Origin: Fidelibacterota bacterium UBA7301
GTDB taxonomy: Bacteria; Fidelibacterota; Marinisomatia; Marinisomatales; TCS55
Direction of reading: 5' to 3'
DNA length: 64,000 nt
Assembly: GCA_002471845.1 (NCBI GenBank)
Contig: DKQT01000014.1
Span: forward strand, 15,397 to 79,396
Shown here: positions 24,891 through 33,716 of the stretch, piece after piece
How positions within the stretch are numbered: position 1 is the stretch's first letter
How the letters are laid out: each line of letters starts with the position of its first letter
Program-made: the position numbers and the translations under genes
Notes under the pieces: generated by a model
Database searches by the model: none
What the model was told of the DNA's origin: nothing
What the model saw: the letters and a program-made list of their open reading frames with translations, nothing else

Positions 24891-25643
24891 ATGTCTAAAT
24901 CATTGAGAAAACAAATCCTTAAACAGGGAGATTTGCCAACGCATATTGCTATAATTATGGACGGGAACGGCCGTTGGGCAAAGGCACGCAGTCTGCCCCG
25001 GGTTGCGGGGCATAGAGAAGGGATAAACTCCGTTCGTGAAATTGTGCGAATATGTGGAGAAATCGGTATATCCTATCTCACCCTATATACTTTTTCAAGT
25101 GAGAATTGGAATCGACCAAAGAGAGAAGTTTCTGCAATCATGAAATTGCTTCTAAGCACCATAAAAAAAGAGATTAAGAACCTTCATAAGAATAATGTTC
25201 GGCTTTCTACCATCGGCAATTTGGAAGATTTGCCGTCGGATTCTCGCCAGGGAATGCTCGATGGAATTGAAATGACCAAAAATAACTCGGGGCTTAATTT
25301 GAATTTGGCTTTGAGTTATGGAAGCCGTCAGGAACTATTACGGGCTGTCCGACGTATTGCAGATAAAATTCAATCTGGTAAAATGACCCAAGATCAAATT
25401 TCAGAAGAAACAATATCCCGGGAATTATACACCGCAAGTGTCCCTGATCCGGATCTGTTGATCCGTACTGGTGGTGAAGCACGGATCAGCAATTTTTTGC
25501 TGTGGCAGTCCGCCTACACGGAATTTTATATGACAGATGCTTTTTGGCCGGATTTCAGAGAAAAAGAACTTTTGAATTCTATCTTGGATTATCAAAGCCG
25601 CCAGCGCAGGTTTGGTCAAACAGGCGAACAGGTTTCAGCATGA
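24891..25643 (+). CDS. uppS: Undecaprenyl diphosphate synthase
   Basis: This cis-prenyltransferase makes the C55 lipid carrier for peptidoglycan and LPS. It has IAIIMDGNGRWAKAR with the catalytic Asp, GHREGINSVREIV, TLYTFSSENWNRP and DLLIRTGGEARISNFLLWQ. The ATG at 24891 gives 250 residues, the family length; a frame-open TTG at 24825 would add an unconserved 22-residue tail. It overlaps bamA by ATGA. Confidence 0.96.
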   Translation: MSKSLRKQILKQGDLPTHIAIIMDGNGRWAKARSLPRVAGHREGINSVREIVRICGEIGISYLTLYTFSSENWNRPKREVSAIMKLLLSTIKKEIKNLHKNNVRLSTIGNLEDLPSDSRQGMLDGIEMTKNNSGLNLNLALSYGSRQELLRAVRRIADKIQSGKMTQDQISEETISRELYTASVPDPDLLIRTGGEARISNFLLWQSAYTEFYMTDAFWPDFREKELLNSILDYQSRQRRFGQTGEQVSA

Positions 25644-28075
25644 AAAGATTTATTCTGCTGTTTTTATCTGTTTTTGTTGTTGCCCAGGCGCCACCCTCAT
25701 TTATATTAAAAGAGGTTAGCGTTGAAGGGAATAAAGCCACCAGTGAAAATATGGTACTTTATACTGCCGGTCTTCAAAATGGCCAGGAAGTATCCACAGA
25801 AGATTTTCGCCGCGCTGTTAAGCGCCTATGGGATTTAGGTGTTTTCAGTAATATCCAAATTCATTTTGATGGTGAAACATCTGAAGGAATTCTTATCACT
25901 ATTGAGGTGGAAGAATCGCCTGTATTGGGTCAAGTAGTTTTTAAGGGCAATAAAAAGATTAAAGAAAGGAAATTTAAGGATGAGATTTCTTTTCATCGGG
26001 GAATGCGTATCAAGCCCAACTTTATAAAAAAGACGATTAATAAAATGAAAGCTCTCTACATGGAAGACGGATACTTTCTGGCAGAGATTTTAGCGGAAAT
26101 AAAACCATCAGCAACTAGTGGCGAAGAAGAAAAACAGGATATTATATTTAACATTAAAGAAGGGAAAAAGGTAAAAATAAAAGATATCGTGATAGCAGGG
26201 AACACTCACAATTTTGGATGGGTAGCCACAAAATCATGGATTCCAATGCCGAGATTTTTGCGCAAAAAACTTTCCCTAATTAAATTAAGATGGCAGCTTA
26301 AAGAAACGAAAATTAGAACATGGTGGCGGATATGGGCATCGGCCTATAATAAGAAAAAATATCTTGAGGATTTAGACGCACTTGTTAAATTTTATCAAGA
26401 TGAAGGCTACCGTGATTTCGAAGTTTTGTCTGATTCTGTTTATTATGAACCCAAGAAAAAAGGGCTGGTTGTTCGTATTAACGTAGACGAAGGAAATAGA
26501 TATATATTCCGCAATTTTACTTGGGAAGGAAATTCTCTTTATGACACGGAAATCCTTGATGAAACACTGAACATTAAGGAAGGAGACTATTTCAGTAAGT
26601 CCAAGTTTGAGGAATCGTTATATCAAAATGTTCAGAGCTTGTATATGGATCGCGGTTACCTATATAATAGAATTGAACCTTTCTTTACACCAGCCGGTGA
26701 AGATTCCATCGATGTCCATTTTTCTGTTACAGAAAATAATCAAGTTTATATCCGAAATATCAATATATATGGGAATGATAAAACGCGGGAAAATGTTATT
26801 CGCAGGGAATTGGATGTTTTCCCCGGTGATTTATTCCGCCGCACACTATTGCAGCGCAGTATGCGAAAACTTCATGTCCTGAATTATTTTGACCCTACAT
26901 CTCTAAATCCCAATGTTGTCCCGGTTGATGAAGATGAAATCGATCTTGATATTACTTTAGAAGAGAAATCATCAGATAAACTCAGTATGAATGTTGGTTT
27001 TACAGGTGTCTATGGTATGACGGGAGGCGGAAACCTCGAGTTTAACAATTTTATGGGTAAAGGGCAGGCACTTTCCCTCGGGTTTGATGTAGGGACCCAA
27101 GTCTCTATTTATAATCGATATGGTAGCCCGGGGAAATATGAAAGTTTTCATCTACGTTTCATGGATCCAATGTATAGGGATACGCCTAATCGTATCGGGT
27201 TTTCCCTCGTTTACCGATTCAGGGGACAAGGCAATTCATATTATTTTTATCCATTTGATCAGCGTACCAGGGGGGGATCAATCCAATGGGGTCGGCGTTT
27301 GAAATGGCCGGATGATTATTTCAGAGCCTATTGGGAATTGTCAGTTTCTAGATCGGAATATATGGGCGAGGAAGAAGTTTTGAATGAATATTTTGGGGAT
27401 TTCCGCAAATCAACCGGAATTAATTTGAAGCAATATATCAGCCGTGACAGTCGTGACAGGGCAGAATTTCCGACCCAAGGATCCAGTGCAACACTTGAAT
27501 CTACATTTTCTGGGGGGCCATTAGGCGGTGATGAGAACTATCATAAACATGTTTTGACTTTAGACTGGTATACACCTACATTCTGGAAATTTGTATTGAC
27601 TAGTTCATTAAAAATGGGAACCATTCGGATGTTAAAAACGAGTGGCAGTAGATTTACTTACATAAACCCTTATGAAAAATTTATTATGGGTGGTAACGGT
27701 ATCCCTTACGGAACGATGTTGAGAGGGTATCCAGATAATTCAATCGGACCCACAACTGCACAGGGACGCGGCATGGGTGGTAACACAATATTTAAGTATT
27801 CGACTGAATTTAGAGTACCTTTTTCTGAAAGTCCGGTTGTTTACGGTATGCTCTTTGCTGAAGCAGGCAGTGTTTGGAATGATACTCGGCTCATGCAATC
27901 ATTGGGGTTCCTAAGGAGGAATCCACTCGAACTTAAACGATCCGCTGGAATTGGTATCAGGTTTTTTATGCCCATGATTGGAATGTTAGGTTTTGACATG
28001 GGATATGGCTTCGACGATATTACCGGCGATGGAAATCCCCAGGGATGGGAATACACAATCATCTTTGGCAGGTGA
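25640..28075 (+). CDS. bamA: Outer membrane assembly factor BamA
   Basis: BamA inserts beta-barrel proteins into the outer membrane. The 811-residue protein has a signal peptide (MKRFILLFLSVFVVAQAPP), five POTRA-like modules (e.g. VSVEGNKATSENM, VVFKGNKKIKERKF, IVIAGNTHNFG, FTWEGNSLYDTEIL, INIYGNDKTRENVIRRELD) and a C-terminal barrel from about residue 445, with GGNLEFNNFMGKGQALSLG and a final aromatic-rich strand (WEYTIIFGR). The VRGF/Y-type motif is seen as MLRGYPDN. The start is fixed by the ATGA overlap with uppS and by the signal peptide. Confidence 0.96.
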   Translation: MKRFILLFLSVFVVAQAPPSFILKEVSVEGNKATSENMVLYTAGLQNGQEVSTEDFRRAVKRLWDLGVFSNIQIHFDGETSEGILITIEVEESPVLGQVVFKGNKKIKERKFKDEISFHRGMRIKPNFIKKTINKMKALYMEDGYFLAEILAEIKPSATSGEEEKQDIIFNIKEGKKVKIKDIVIAGNTHNFGWVATKSWIPMPRFLRKKLSLIKLRWQLKETKIRTWWRIWASAYNKKKYLEDLDALVKFYQDEGYRDFEVLSDSVYYEPKKKGLVVRINVDEGNRYIFRNFTWEGNSLYDTEILDETLNIKEGDYFSKSKFEESLYQNVQSLYMDRGYLYNRIEPFFTPAGEDSIDVHFSVTENNQVYIRNINIYGNDKTRENVIRRELDVFPGDLFRRTLLQRSMRKLHVLNYFDPTSLNPNVVPVDEDEIDLDITLEEKSSDKLSMNVGFTGVYGMTGGGNLEFNNFMGKGQALSLGFDVGTQVSIYNRYGSPGKYESFHLRFMDPMYRDTPNRIGFSLVYRFRGQGNSYYFYPFDQRTRGGSIQWGRRLKWPDDYFRAYWELSVSRSEYMGEEEVLNEYFGDFRKSTGINLKQYISRDSRDRAEFPTQGSSATLESTFSGGPLGGDENYHKHVLTLDWYTPTFWKFVLTSSLKMGTIRMLKTSGSRFTYINPYEKFIMGGNGIPYGTMLRGYPDNSIGPTTAQGRGMGGNTIFKYSTEFRVPFSESPVVYGMLFAEAGSVWNDTRLMQSLGFLRRNPLELKRSAGIGIRFFMPMIGMLGFDMGYGFDDITGDGNPQGWEYTIIFGR

Positions 28076-28097
28076 TAATTAAATCAAGGAGGTTAAA

Positions 28098-28649
28098 GTG
28101 ATTCGGAAAACAATCACAATTGTAGGCATTATGGCAACGATGTTGCCGTTAATGCTTGTTGCCCAAAATAAAATTGGATTTGTTCAATCAGACCGTATTC
28201 GTGCGGAATATGAAGAATTCAAAGATGCGGAAGCCCAACTTCAGTTGGAGTACCGCCAAGTTAATGCACAGTATAACAAAATGGTCGTAGAACTCGATAG
28301 TATTAAACAGGCTTTTGATACTCAGCGTCTTATGAGTAGTCCTGATTGGCGTAAAGAAAAAGAAGCTGAAATTGCCGGACGTGAAAAAACCATTCAAAAT
28401 TTTCAGGTGACAATGGTTGGTCCCGAAGGGGAATTATACCGCAGACAAGCCCAACTGGAATTTGATATTCTATCGAAAGTGAAAAGAGCCGTAGATAAGG
28501 TTGCGGCTGCCAAAAGTATCGACTTTATTATCGATGGATCAGTTGCATTGCTGTATGGTAATCCAACCCATGATTTGACCGATGATGTTTTATTTGAATT
28601 ACGCAAATACAATGTTTCGGTTGAAAAAGATTCCGACAACGAAAAGTAA
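28098..28649 (+). CDS. OmpH/Skp-family periplasmic chaperone
   Basis: The 183-residue protein has a signal peptide and the OmpH layout: NKIGFVQSDRIRAEYEEF, then a long charged coiled-coil arm (residues 40-120) and a C-terminal beta part (DFIIDGSVALLYGNPTHDLTDDV). It should hold unfolded outer-membrane proteins for the Bam machinery. It starts at GTG with a near-perfect AAGGAGG site and sits between bamA and lpxD, the common order. Confidence 0.92.
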   Translation: MIRKTITIVGIMATMLPLMLVAQNKIGFVQSDRIRAEYEEFKDAEAQLQLEYRQVNAQYNKMVVELDSIKQAFDTQRLMSSPDWRKEKEAEIAGREKTIQNFQVTMVGPEGELYRRQAQLEFDILSKVKRAVDKVAAAKSIDFIIDGSVALLYGNPTHDLTDDVLFELRKYNVSVEKDSDNEK

Positions 28650-28658
28650 CTTCGGTCA

Positions 28659-29669
28659 TTGGCCACTTTAAAAGAACTGGCGGACATCGTGCAGGGCACA
28701 GTCGTTGGTAATGCTGGATTAAAAATTAATGGTATTTCCACAGTTCAGAATGGAAAACCTGGTACAATTACCTTTCTTGCCAACCCTAGATATTTCAAGT
28801 ATGCTGAATTTACAAAGGCATCGGCTGTGATTGCATCTAATCAGGAACTTTTGGGTGACAGGGATGGCATTATAGCGGACAATCCGCAATTGGCGATGTC
28901 AAAGGTATTGGATTATTTTTCTCCCCAGTATCCCCTCCAGGTAGGAATCCACGCTTCAGCAATCATTGATTCGAGTGCAAAAGTGGGTAAAGGTGTATCC
29001 ATTGGACCAAATACCATTGTAGAAAGTGATGTAATCATTGGCAACAACTCCATTATTGGGGCTAACAACGTTATTAGCGCAGAATCAGTAATTGGTAAAA
29101 ATTCTGAGATTAAATCCAATGTTCATTTTTATTATGGCACTGTAATCGGTGACAGGTGTTTAATTCATTCCGGAGCCGTAATTGGTTCTGATGGATATGG
29201 ATTTGTAAGTGAAAAAAATACCCATTTTAAGATCCCTCAAAATGGAAAGGTTGTTATTGGGAATGATGTAGAAATAGGTGCAAATTGTACGATAGACCGA
29301 GGGACGATTGAAGACACAACCATTGGTGATATGTGTAAATTCGATAATAGTGTTCAAATTGCCCACAATGTTTCTATTGGAAAAGGTTGTTTACTAACGG
29401 CGCATGTAACAATCGCCGGTAGCACAAAAATTGGAGAATTCTGCATATTCGGCGGTCAGGCAGGTGCAATTGACCATGTTACAATTGGAGATCGAGCGAT
29501 CTTTGCCTGTTATACAGTGGCAATGAAGGATTTACCCGGTGGACAAATTTATTCTGGAGCACCAGCGCGGGAGATAAAAGAAAAGAACCGCCGGGACGCT
29601 GTTTATGTGGAAATTAAGCAGTTGAAAGAACAACTCAAGCAATTAGAAGAAAAATTTGAAGTGATGTGA
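28659..29669 (+). CDS. lpxD: UDP-3-O-acylglucosamine N-acyltransferase
   Basis: LpxD adds the second acyl chain in lipid A synthesis. The 336-residue protein starts at TTG (28659), nine bases after ompH. It has an N-terminal UDP-binding domain (ISTVQNGKPGTITFLANPRY), then a left-handed beta-helix of hexapeptide repeats from about residue 100 (IDSSAKVGKGVSIGPN, with the catalytic-His segment FDNSVQIAHNVSIG) and a C-terminal helix (KQLKEQLKQLEEKFE). Confidence 0.96.
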   Translation: MATLKELADIVQGTVVGNAGLKINGISTVQNGKPGTITFLANPRYFKYAEFTKASAVIASNQELLGDRDGIIADNPQLAMSKVLDYFSPQYPLQVGIHASAIIDSSAKVGKGVSIGPNTIVESDVIIGNNSIIGANNVISAESVIGKNSEIKSNVHFYYGTVIGDRCLIHSGAVIGSDGYGFVSEKNTHFKIPQNGKVVIGNDVEIGANCTIDRGTIEDTTIGDMCKFDNSVQIAHNVSIGKGCLLTAHVTIAGSTKIGEFCIFGGQAGAIDHVTIGDRAIFACYTVAMKDLPGGQIYSGAPAREIKEKNRRDAVYVEIKQLKEQLKQLEEKFEVM

Positions 29670-29672
29670 TAA

Positions 29673-31082
29673 ATGAGCTTCATAAAATTTCAGCGTACAA
29701 TTAATAGTGAAACATCGTGTGTGGGTGTTGGTCTTCATACAGGTGTTGAATCCACAATTACTTTTAAACCTGCACCCGAAGATTTTGGTATTCGATTCAA
29801 ACGCATGGATGTGGAAGGATGTCCAGAAATCCGTGCTGACATTGATCATGTTATAGATATTTCCCGTGGAACAACCATTGAAGAAAATGGCGTTCGAATC
29901 CACACGGTTGAACATGCCTTGGCTGCCTGTGTCGGTCTTGGTCTTGATAATGTTCTCATTGAGTTAACTGAAAAAGAACCGCCGGTGATGGACGGAAGTT
30001 CCATTGATTTTGTAGAAGCATTGCTCAAGGCAGGCATTTTTAAACAGGATGCACCGCGAAATTATCTTCATATAGATGAAGCAGTTGGATATACCGACTC
30101 TGGCCGAGGGGTTGATGTTCATATCATGCCTTCTGACCAGTTCCGTATTACCTTTATGATTGATTATAAATTTCGGTCTTTAGGTACCCAATTTACCACT
30201 ATGGATCAAGTGGAGAAAAATTTTGCAAAGGATATTGCACCTGCACGTACTTTTTGTTTTTTAAGTGAGGTTGAAACATTAAAGGAAGATGGTCTTATCC
30301 AAGGTGGAAATTTGGATAATGCGGTTGTTATTGTTGATAAAGAAATTGATCAGGCTGAAGCTGATAATCTCAAAAATCTGTTTGGGATAAAACAGGAAAT
30401 CAGCTTGGGAGCTAATGGAATTTTAAATGGTAAAAAATTACGTTTTGATAATGAACCCGTCCGCCACAAAGCACTTGATTTAATCGGTGATTTAGCACTT
30501 TTAGGTATGCCGATTCTTGGTCATGTGATTGCATCAAAAAGCGGTCATGCAGCTAATGTTGAACTGGTGAAAAAGATCAAAAAAGTGTATGAAAAGAAAA
30601 TTTTACAACAGCGGTTCCCAAAAAAATCTGCTTCCAAGTTCATGTTTGATATTAATTCAATTCTGAATCTATTGCCCCATAGGTATCCTTTTGTTTTAGT
30701 GGATAGAATTGTGGATATCACCCCGGGTGAAAAGTTGATAGCATATAAAAATGTAACTATCAATGAACCCTTTTTTCAGGGGCATTTCCCGAATCAACCG
30801 GTCATGCCGGGTGTTTTGGTTTTAGAAGCTATGGCTCAGGCGGGCGCATTTTTAGTCCTTAATAGCATAGATGATCCCATGAAAAAGAATATGTTTTTTT
30901 CTGCTCTATCCGATTCAAAATTTCGGCACCCAATTATCCCCGGAGACCAACTTCGTCTTGAAATAGAATTGGCAAAGTTTCGACTTGGTACTGCTTTGCT
31001 TATAGGTAAAGGCTATGTTGGAGATAAATTGGTTGCGGAAGGCAAATTGAAAGCTACGGTGGTGGACCGGGCGGGAGCCTGA
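29673..31082 (+). CDS. lpxC-fabZ: LpxC-FabZ fusion (lipid A deacetylase / hydroxyacyl-ACP dehydratase)
   Basis: It is two enzymes in one chain of 469 residues. The LpxC part (about 1-300) deacetylates UDP-3-O-acyl-GlcNAc with a zinc site: HTVEHALAACVG and VRHKALDLIGDLALLG supply His, His, Asp. The FabZ part (about 325-469) dehydrates hydroxyacyl-ACP: INSILNLLPHRYPFVLVDR, then FQGHFPNQPVMPGVLVLEAM with catalytic His and Glu. This fusion is known from FCB-group bacteria. It lies 3 bases after lpxD; lpxA follows immediately. Confidence 0.97.
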   Translation: MSFIKFQRTINSETSCVGVGLHTGVESTITFKPAPEDFGIRFKRMDVEGCPEIRADIDHVIDISRGTTIEENGVRIHTVEHALAACVGLGLDNVLIELTEKEPPVMDGSSIDFVEALLKAGIFKQDAPRNYLHIDEAVGYTDSGRGVDVHIMPSDQFRITFMIDYKFRSLGTQFTTMDQVEKNFAKDIAPARTFCFLSEVETLKEDGLIQGGNLDNAVVIVDKEIDQAEADNLKNLFGIKQEISLGANGILNGKKLRFDNEPVRHKALDLIGDLALLGMPILGHVIASKSGHAANVELVKKIKKVYEKKILQQRFPKKSASKFMFDINSILNLLPHRYPFVLVDRIVDITPGEKLIAYKNVTINEPFFQGHFPNQPVMPGVLVLEAMAQAGAFLVLNSIDDPMKKNMFFSALSDSKFRHPIIPGDQLRLEIELAKFRLGTALLIGKGYVGDKLVAEGKLKATVVDRAGA

Positions 31083-31086
31083 ATCC

Positions 31087-31854
31087 ATCGCCATTCACCC
31101 CACTTCAATTATCTCGGCCAAGGCCGAAATCGGTCAGAATATATCTATTGGCGCATATACTGTAATTGAGGAGGATGTCACCATTGGCGAGGGGACATCC
31201 ATTGGAAATCACAACACAATCTGTAAGGGTACAACTATTGGGTCGGATTGTACTATATATCATAATTGTTCGATTGGAGAAGCACCCCAGGACCTAAAAT
31301 ATGATGGTGAGGAAACACAAGCATTTATCGGTAACAATGTAATTATTCGTGAATCGGTAACTATTAATCGTGGTACAATTGCCTATGGTAGAACAAAAAT
31401 CGGAAATAATGTATTATTAATGGCCTGTGCCCATGTTGCCCATGATTGTATCGTTGGGGATAATTCAATAATGGCTAATTTGGTTACTTTGGGCGGACAT
31501 GTGGAACTGGGAGAATGGGTTAACCTGGGTGGCGGCGTATTGGTACACCAATTTACAAAAGTGGGATCCCATTCATTTGTAGGCGGCGGTTTTCGTGTCG
31601 TACAGGATATTCCTCCCTATATTATTGTTGCCGGGGAACCTCTGCGATTTAGCGGGATCAATAAAATTGGACTTCAAAGACGCGGATTTTCAGGTGAAAC
31701 ATGCGTTCTGATTAAAAAAGCGTATCGGGCCTATTTTATGTCAAAGATGAATCGTTCTGATGCATTGAAAAAAATAAAATCTGAATTACCAGCAACGGAC
31801 GAAATTAACGCTATCGTTGAATTCATCGAATCCAGCGAACGCGGTATTATTTAA
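31087..31854 (+). CDS. lpxA: UDP-N-acetylglucosamine O-acyltransferase with non-standard start
   Basis: LpxA does the first acylation in lipid A synthesis. The protein fills hexapeptide repeats (IHPTSIISAKAEIGQN onward), has the catalytic-His segment CAHVAHDCIVGDN, and a C-terminal helical bundle, giving 255 residues, the family length. No ATG, GTG or TTG lies in frame between the upstream stop at 31048 and the beginning of conserved sequence; the first ATG (31420) would remove 111 conserved residues. The best start is ATC at 31087 (M-A-I-H-P-T), with GGGAG at 31073-31077 nine bases before it. ATT at 31093 is the alternative. Confidence 0.9.
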   Translation: MAIHPTSIISAKAEIGQNISIGAYTVIEEDVTIGEGTSIGNHNTICKGTTIGSDCTIYHNCSIGEAPQDLKYDGEETQAFIGNNVIIRESVTINRGTIAYGRTKIGNNVLLMACAHVAHDCIVGDNSIMANLVTLGGHVELGEWVNLGGGVLVHQFTKVGSHSFVGGGFRVVQDIPPYIIVAGEPLRFSGINKIGLQRRGFSGETCVLIKKAYRAYFMSKMNRSDALKKIKSELPATDEINAIVEFIESSERGII

Positions 31855-31880
31855 TTACAAATTTATCCGGGATTGGGGCG

Positions 31881-32534
31881 ATGCGATCTGCAACTTTCAT
31901 TTTTTTCCTATCAATATCGTTTGGCCAATGGACGACTTTCAAACTGGACGAACTATCTGATTTAACCAAGGATTCCCCGGCCCTATTTCGATCTGCTGGA
32001 TTTGCAACAACACACAATTACCCTATGGATATTACTGATGATAATCGGATTGCAATAGGCGCTTCTGTGCTGAAAGGGTTATCGACAAATGGTTTTCTTC
32101 CCGCCATTCAGGGCCAAATGAAAGTATCATGGAATTTATCAATTAGGGGCAGGATGGCGGCTTATTCTGCAAAAGAAGGGGCCGTACAGATGTATGGCTG
32201 GGGGTTGTCATTGAGGCCGGGGAAGGAAGATACACCATCCAAGTGGGTTGTTCATTTTGATTCCGGAAGGTTGAATGCTCACGGCGAATTGAAAGTATCC
32301 GCTTTGCAGGTCAGTGCTACTCGGAGTATTGTCTGGAAAAAATTTCCACTCTATTTTGGAATGGGAATGAATATTTTAAATGCAGAACCCAAATCAAAAG
32401 GGAAAGAAGAGTTTCAAACAAACTTTTTTTATGTTGGAACAACTACCTCATTTATGGGATTAATAGTGAAGCCCCAAATTAGGTTTGGTTCACAGTTTTC
32501 CATGTTTTCAATAAACATTGGAAGTACGTTTTAA
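31881..32534 (+). CDS. Secreted protein of unknown function, barrel-like
   Basis: The 217-residue protein has a signal peptide (MRSATFIFFLSISFGQ) and then mostly amphipathic strands ending in FSINIGSTF. This suggests a small outer-membrane barrel or periplasmic beta protein. I recognise no family. It lies between lpxA and dxr, with 26- and 2-base gaps, so it is probably co-transcribed with envelope genes. Confidence 0.65.
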   Translation: MRSATFIFFLSISFGQWTTFKLDELSDLTKDSPALFRSAGFATTHNYPMDITDDNRIAIGASVLKGLSTNGFLPAIQGQMKVSWNLSIRGRMAAYSAKEGAVQMYGWGLSLRPGKEDTPSKWVVHFDSGRLNAHGELKVSALQVSATRSIVWKKFPLYFGMGMNILNAEPKSKGKEEFQTNFFYVGTTTSFMGLIVKPQIRFGSQFSMFSINIGSTF

Positions 32535-32536
32535 TT

Positions 32537-33694
32537 ATGAAAAAAATATCCCTCCTCGGTTCTACAGGATCTATCGGCATCAATGCATTGAATGTGATTG
32601 ATAACTTGGGAGAAGAATTTGTTGTTTGTGCTTTGAGCGCCAACGAAAATGGAAAATTGCTTATTGAACAGGCAAAAAAGTATCGTCCCGATTCCGTGGT
32701 AATTGTTGATGAAAAAGTAGCGGACTTTGTAAAAAGTGAACTTCAGGGTCACGGCATATCAGTTTTTACCGGGCGTGAAGGACTGTTGGAACTCTCCAGC
32801 CGTAGTGATATGGATATCATGCTGAATGGACTGGTGGGATCTTCTGGAATGGCCCCTACCCTTAATGCGGTGCAAGCAGGAGTTAATGTGGCTTTAAGTA
32901 ATAAGGAGAGCCTGGTGATGGCTGGGGATATCATTGAACGGGAAAAATTGAAATCCGGGGCTAAGGTATTTCCCGTGGACAGTGAACATTCTGCTATTTG
33001 GCAATGCCTTGCTGGTGAATCCATGGATGATGTGGAACGGATCATACTCACGGGCAGCGGCGGCCCATTCCGCACTAGGGATTTGAATATATTCAAGGAT
33101 GTAACACCTGCCGATGCCCTGAAGCACCCTAACTGGGATATGGGGCGGAAAATCACCGTTGATTCCGCCACCATGATGAATAAAGGGCTGGAGGTGATCG
33201 AAACACGGTGGCTTTTTGGATTGGGTGCGGAAAAGATTGATATTGTTGTTCATCCCCAGTCCATTATCCATTCTATGGTGGAATTCAAGGATAAATCCGT
33301 TAAAGCGCAATTGGGGGTCCCCGATATGAAAGTGCCGATCCAATATGCCCTCACTTATCCCCGCCACGCGCCGGCCATGTGGGAAGCATTGGACCTGATA
33401 AAAATTGGATCTCTTACCTTCGAAGCACCTGACCTTGAGCGTTTCCCCTGCATCGCCTTGGCTTATGATGCGTTGGAGCAGGGCGGCACCATGCCAGCCG
33501 TTCTTAACGTGACCAACGAAGAATCCGTTTACCGTTTTCTGGACGGGGAAATCGGTTTTATGGAAATCCATGAAATTATTGAAAAGGCCTGCGAGGCTCA
33601 TGAATGGCTTGAACATCCATCCCTGGAAGAAATATTAAATTTAGAAAAATGGGTAATGGATTTTGTAAAATCCTTTGAAAGCCGATATATTTAG
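32537..33694 (+). CDS. dxr: 1-deoxy-D-xylulose 5-phosphate reductoisomerase
   Basis: This is the second enzyme of the MEP isoprenoid pathway and makes MEP with NADPH. The 385-residue protein has the NADPH site LLGSTGSIGINALNVI, ALSNKESLVMAGD, metal-binding VDSEHSAIWQCL, GSGGPFR and MNKGLEVIETRWLF. It overlaps slightly with an alternative long start of rseP. Confidence 0.97.
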   Translation: MKKISLLGSTGSIGINALNVIDNLGEEFVVCALSANENGKLLIEQAKKYRPDSVVIVDEKVADFVKSELQGHGISVFTGREGLLELSSRSDMDIMLNGLVGSSGMAPTLNAVQAGVNVALSNKESLVMAGDIIEREKLKSGAKVFPVDSEHSAIWQCLAGESMDDVERIILTGSGGPFRTRDLNIFKDVTPADALKHPNWDMGRKITVDSATMMNKGLEVIETRWLFGLGAEKIDIVVHPQSIIHSMVEFKDKSVKAQLGVPDMKVPIQYALTYPRHAPAMWEALDLIKIGSLTFEAPDLERFPCIALAYDALEQGGTMPAVLNVTNEESVYRFLDGEIGFMEIHEIIEKACEAHEWLEHPSLEEILNLEKWVMDFVKSFESRYI

Positions 33695-33716
33695 GAATAA
33701 ATACGAATACATTGAA

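Noticed and set aside
31420..31854. lpxA as a truncated pseudogene starting at the internal ATG
   Set aside because: Conserved hexapeptide-repeat coding continues without a break from 31087, so a non-standard start explains it better than decay.
32894..33616. A 240-codon open frame on the minus strand
   Set aside because: It lies fully inside dxr on the opposite strand, which has clear family motifs; the minus-strand protein has no recognisable domain.
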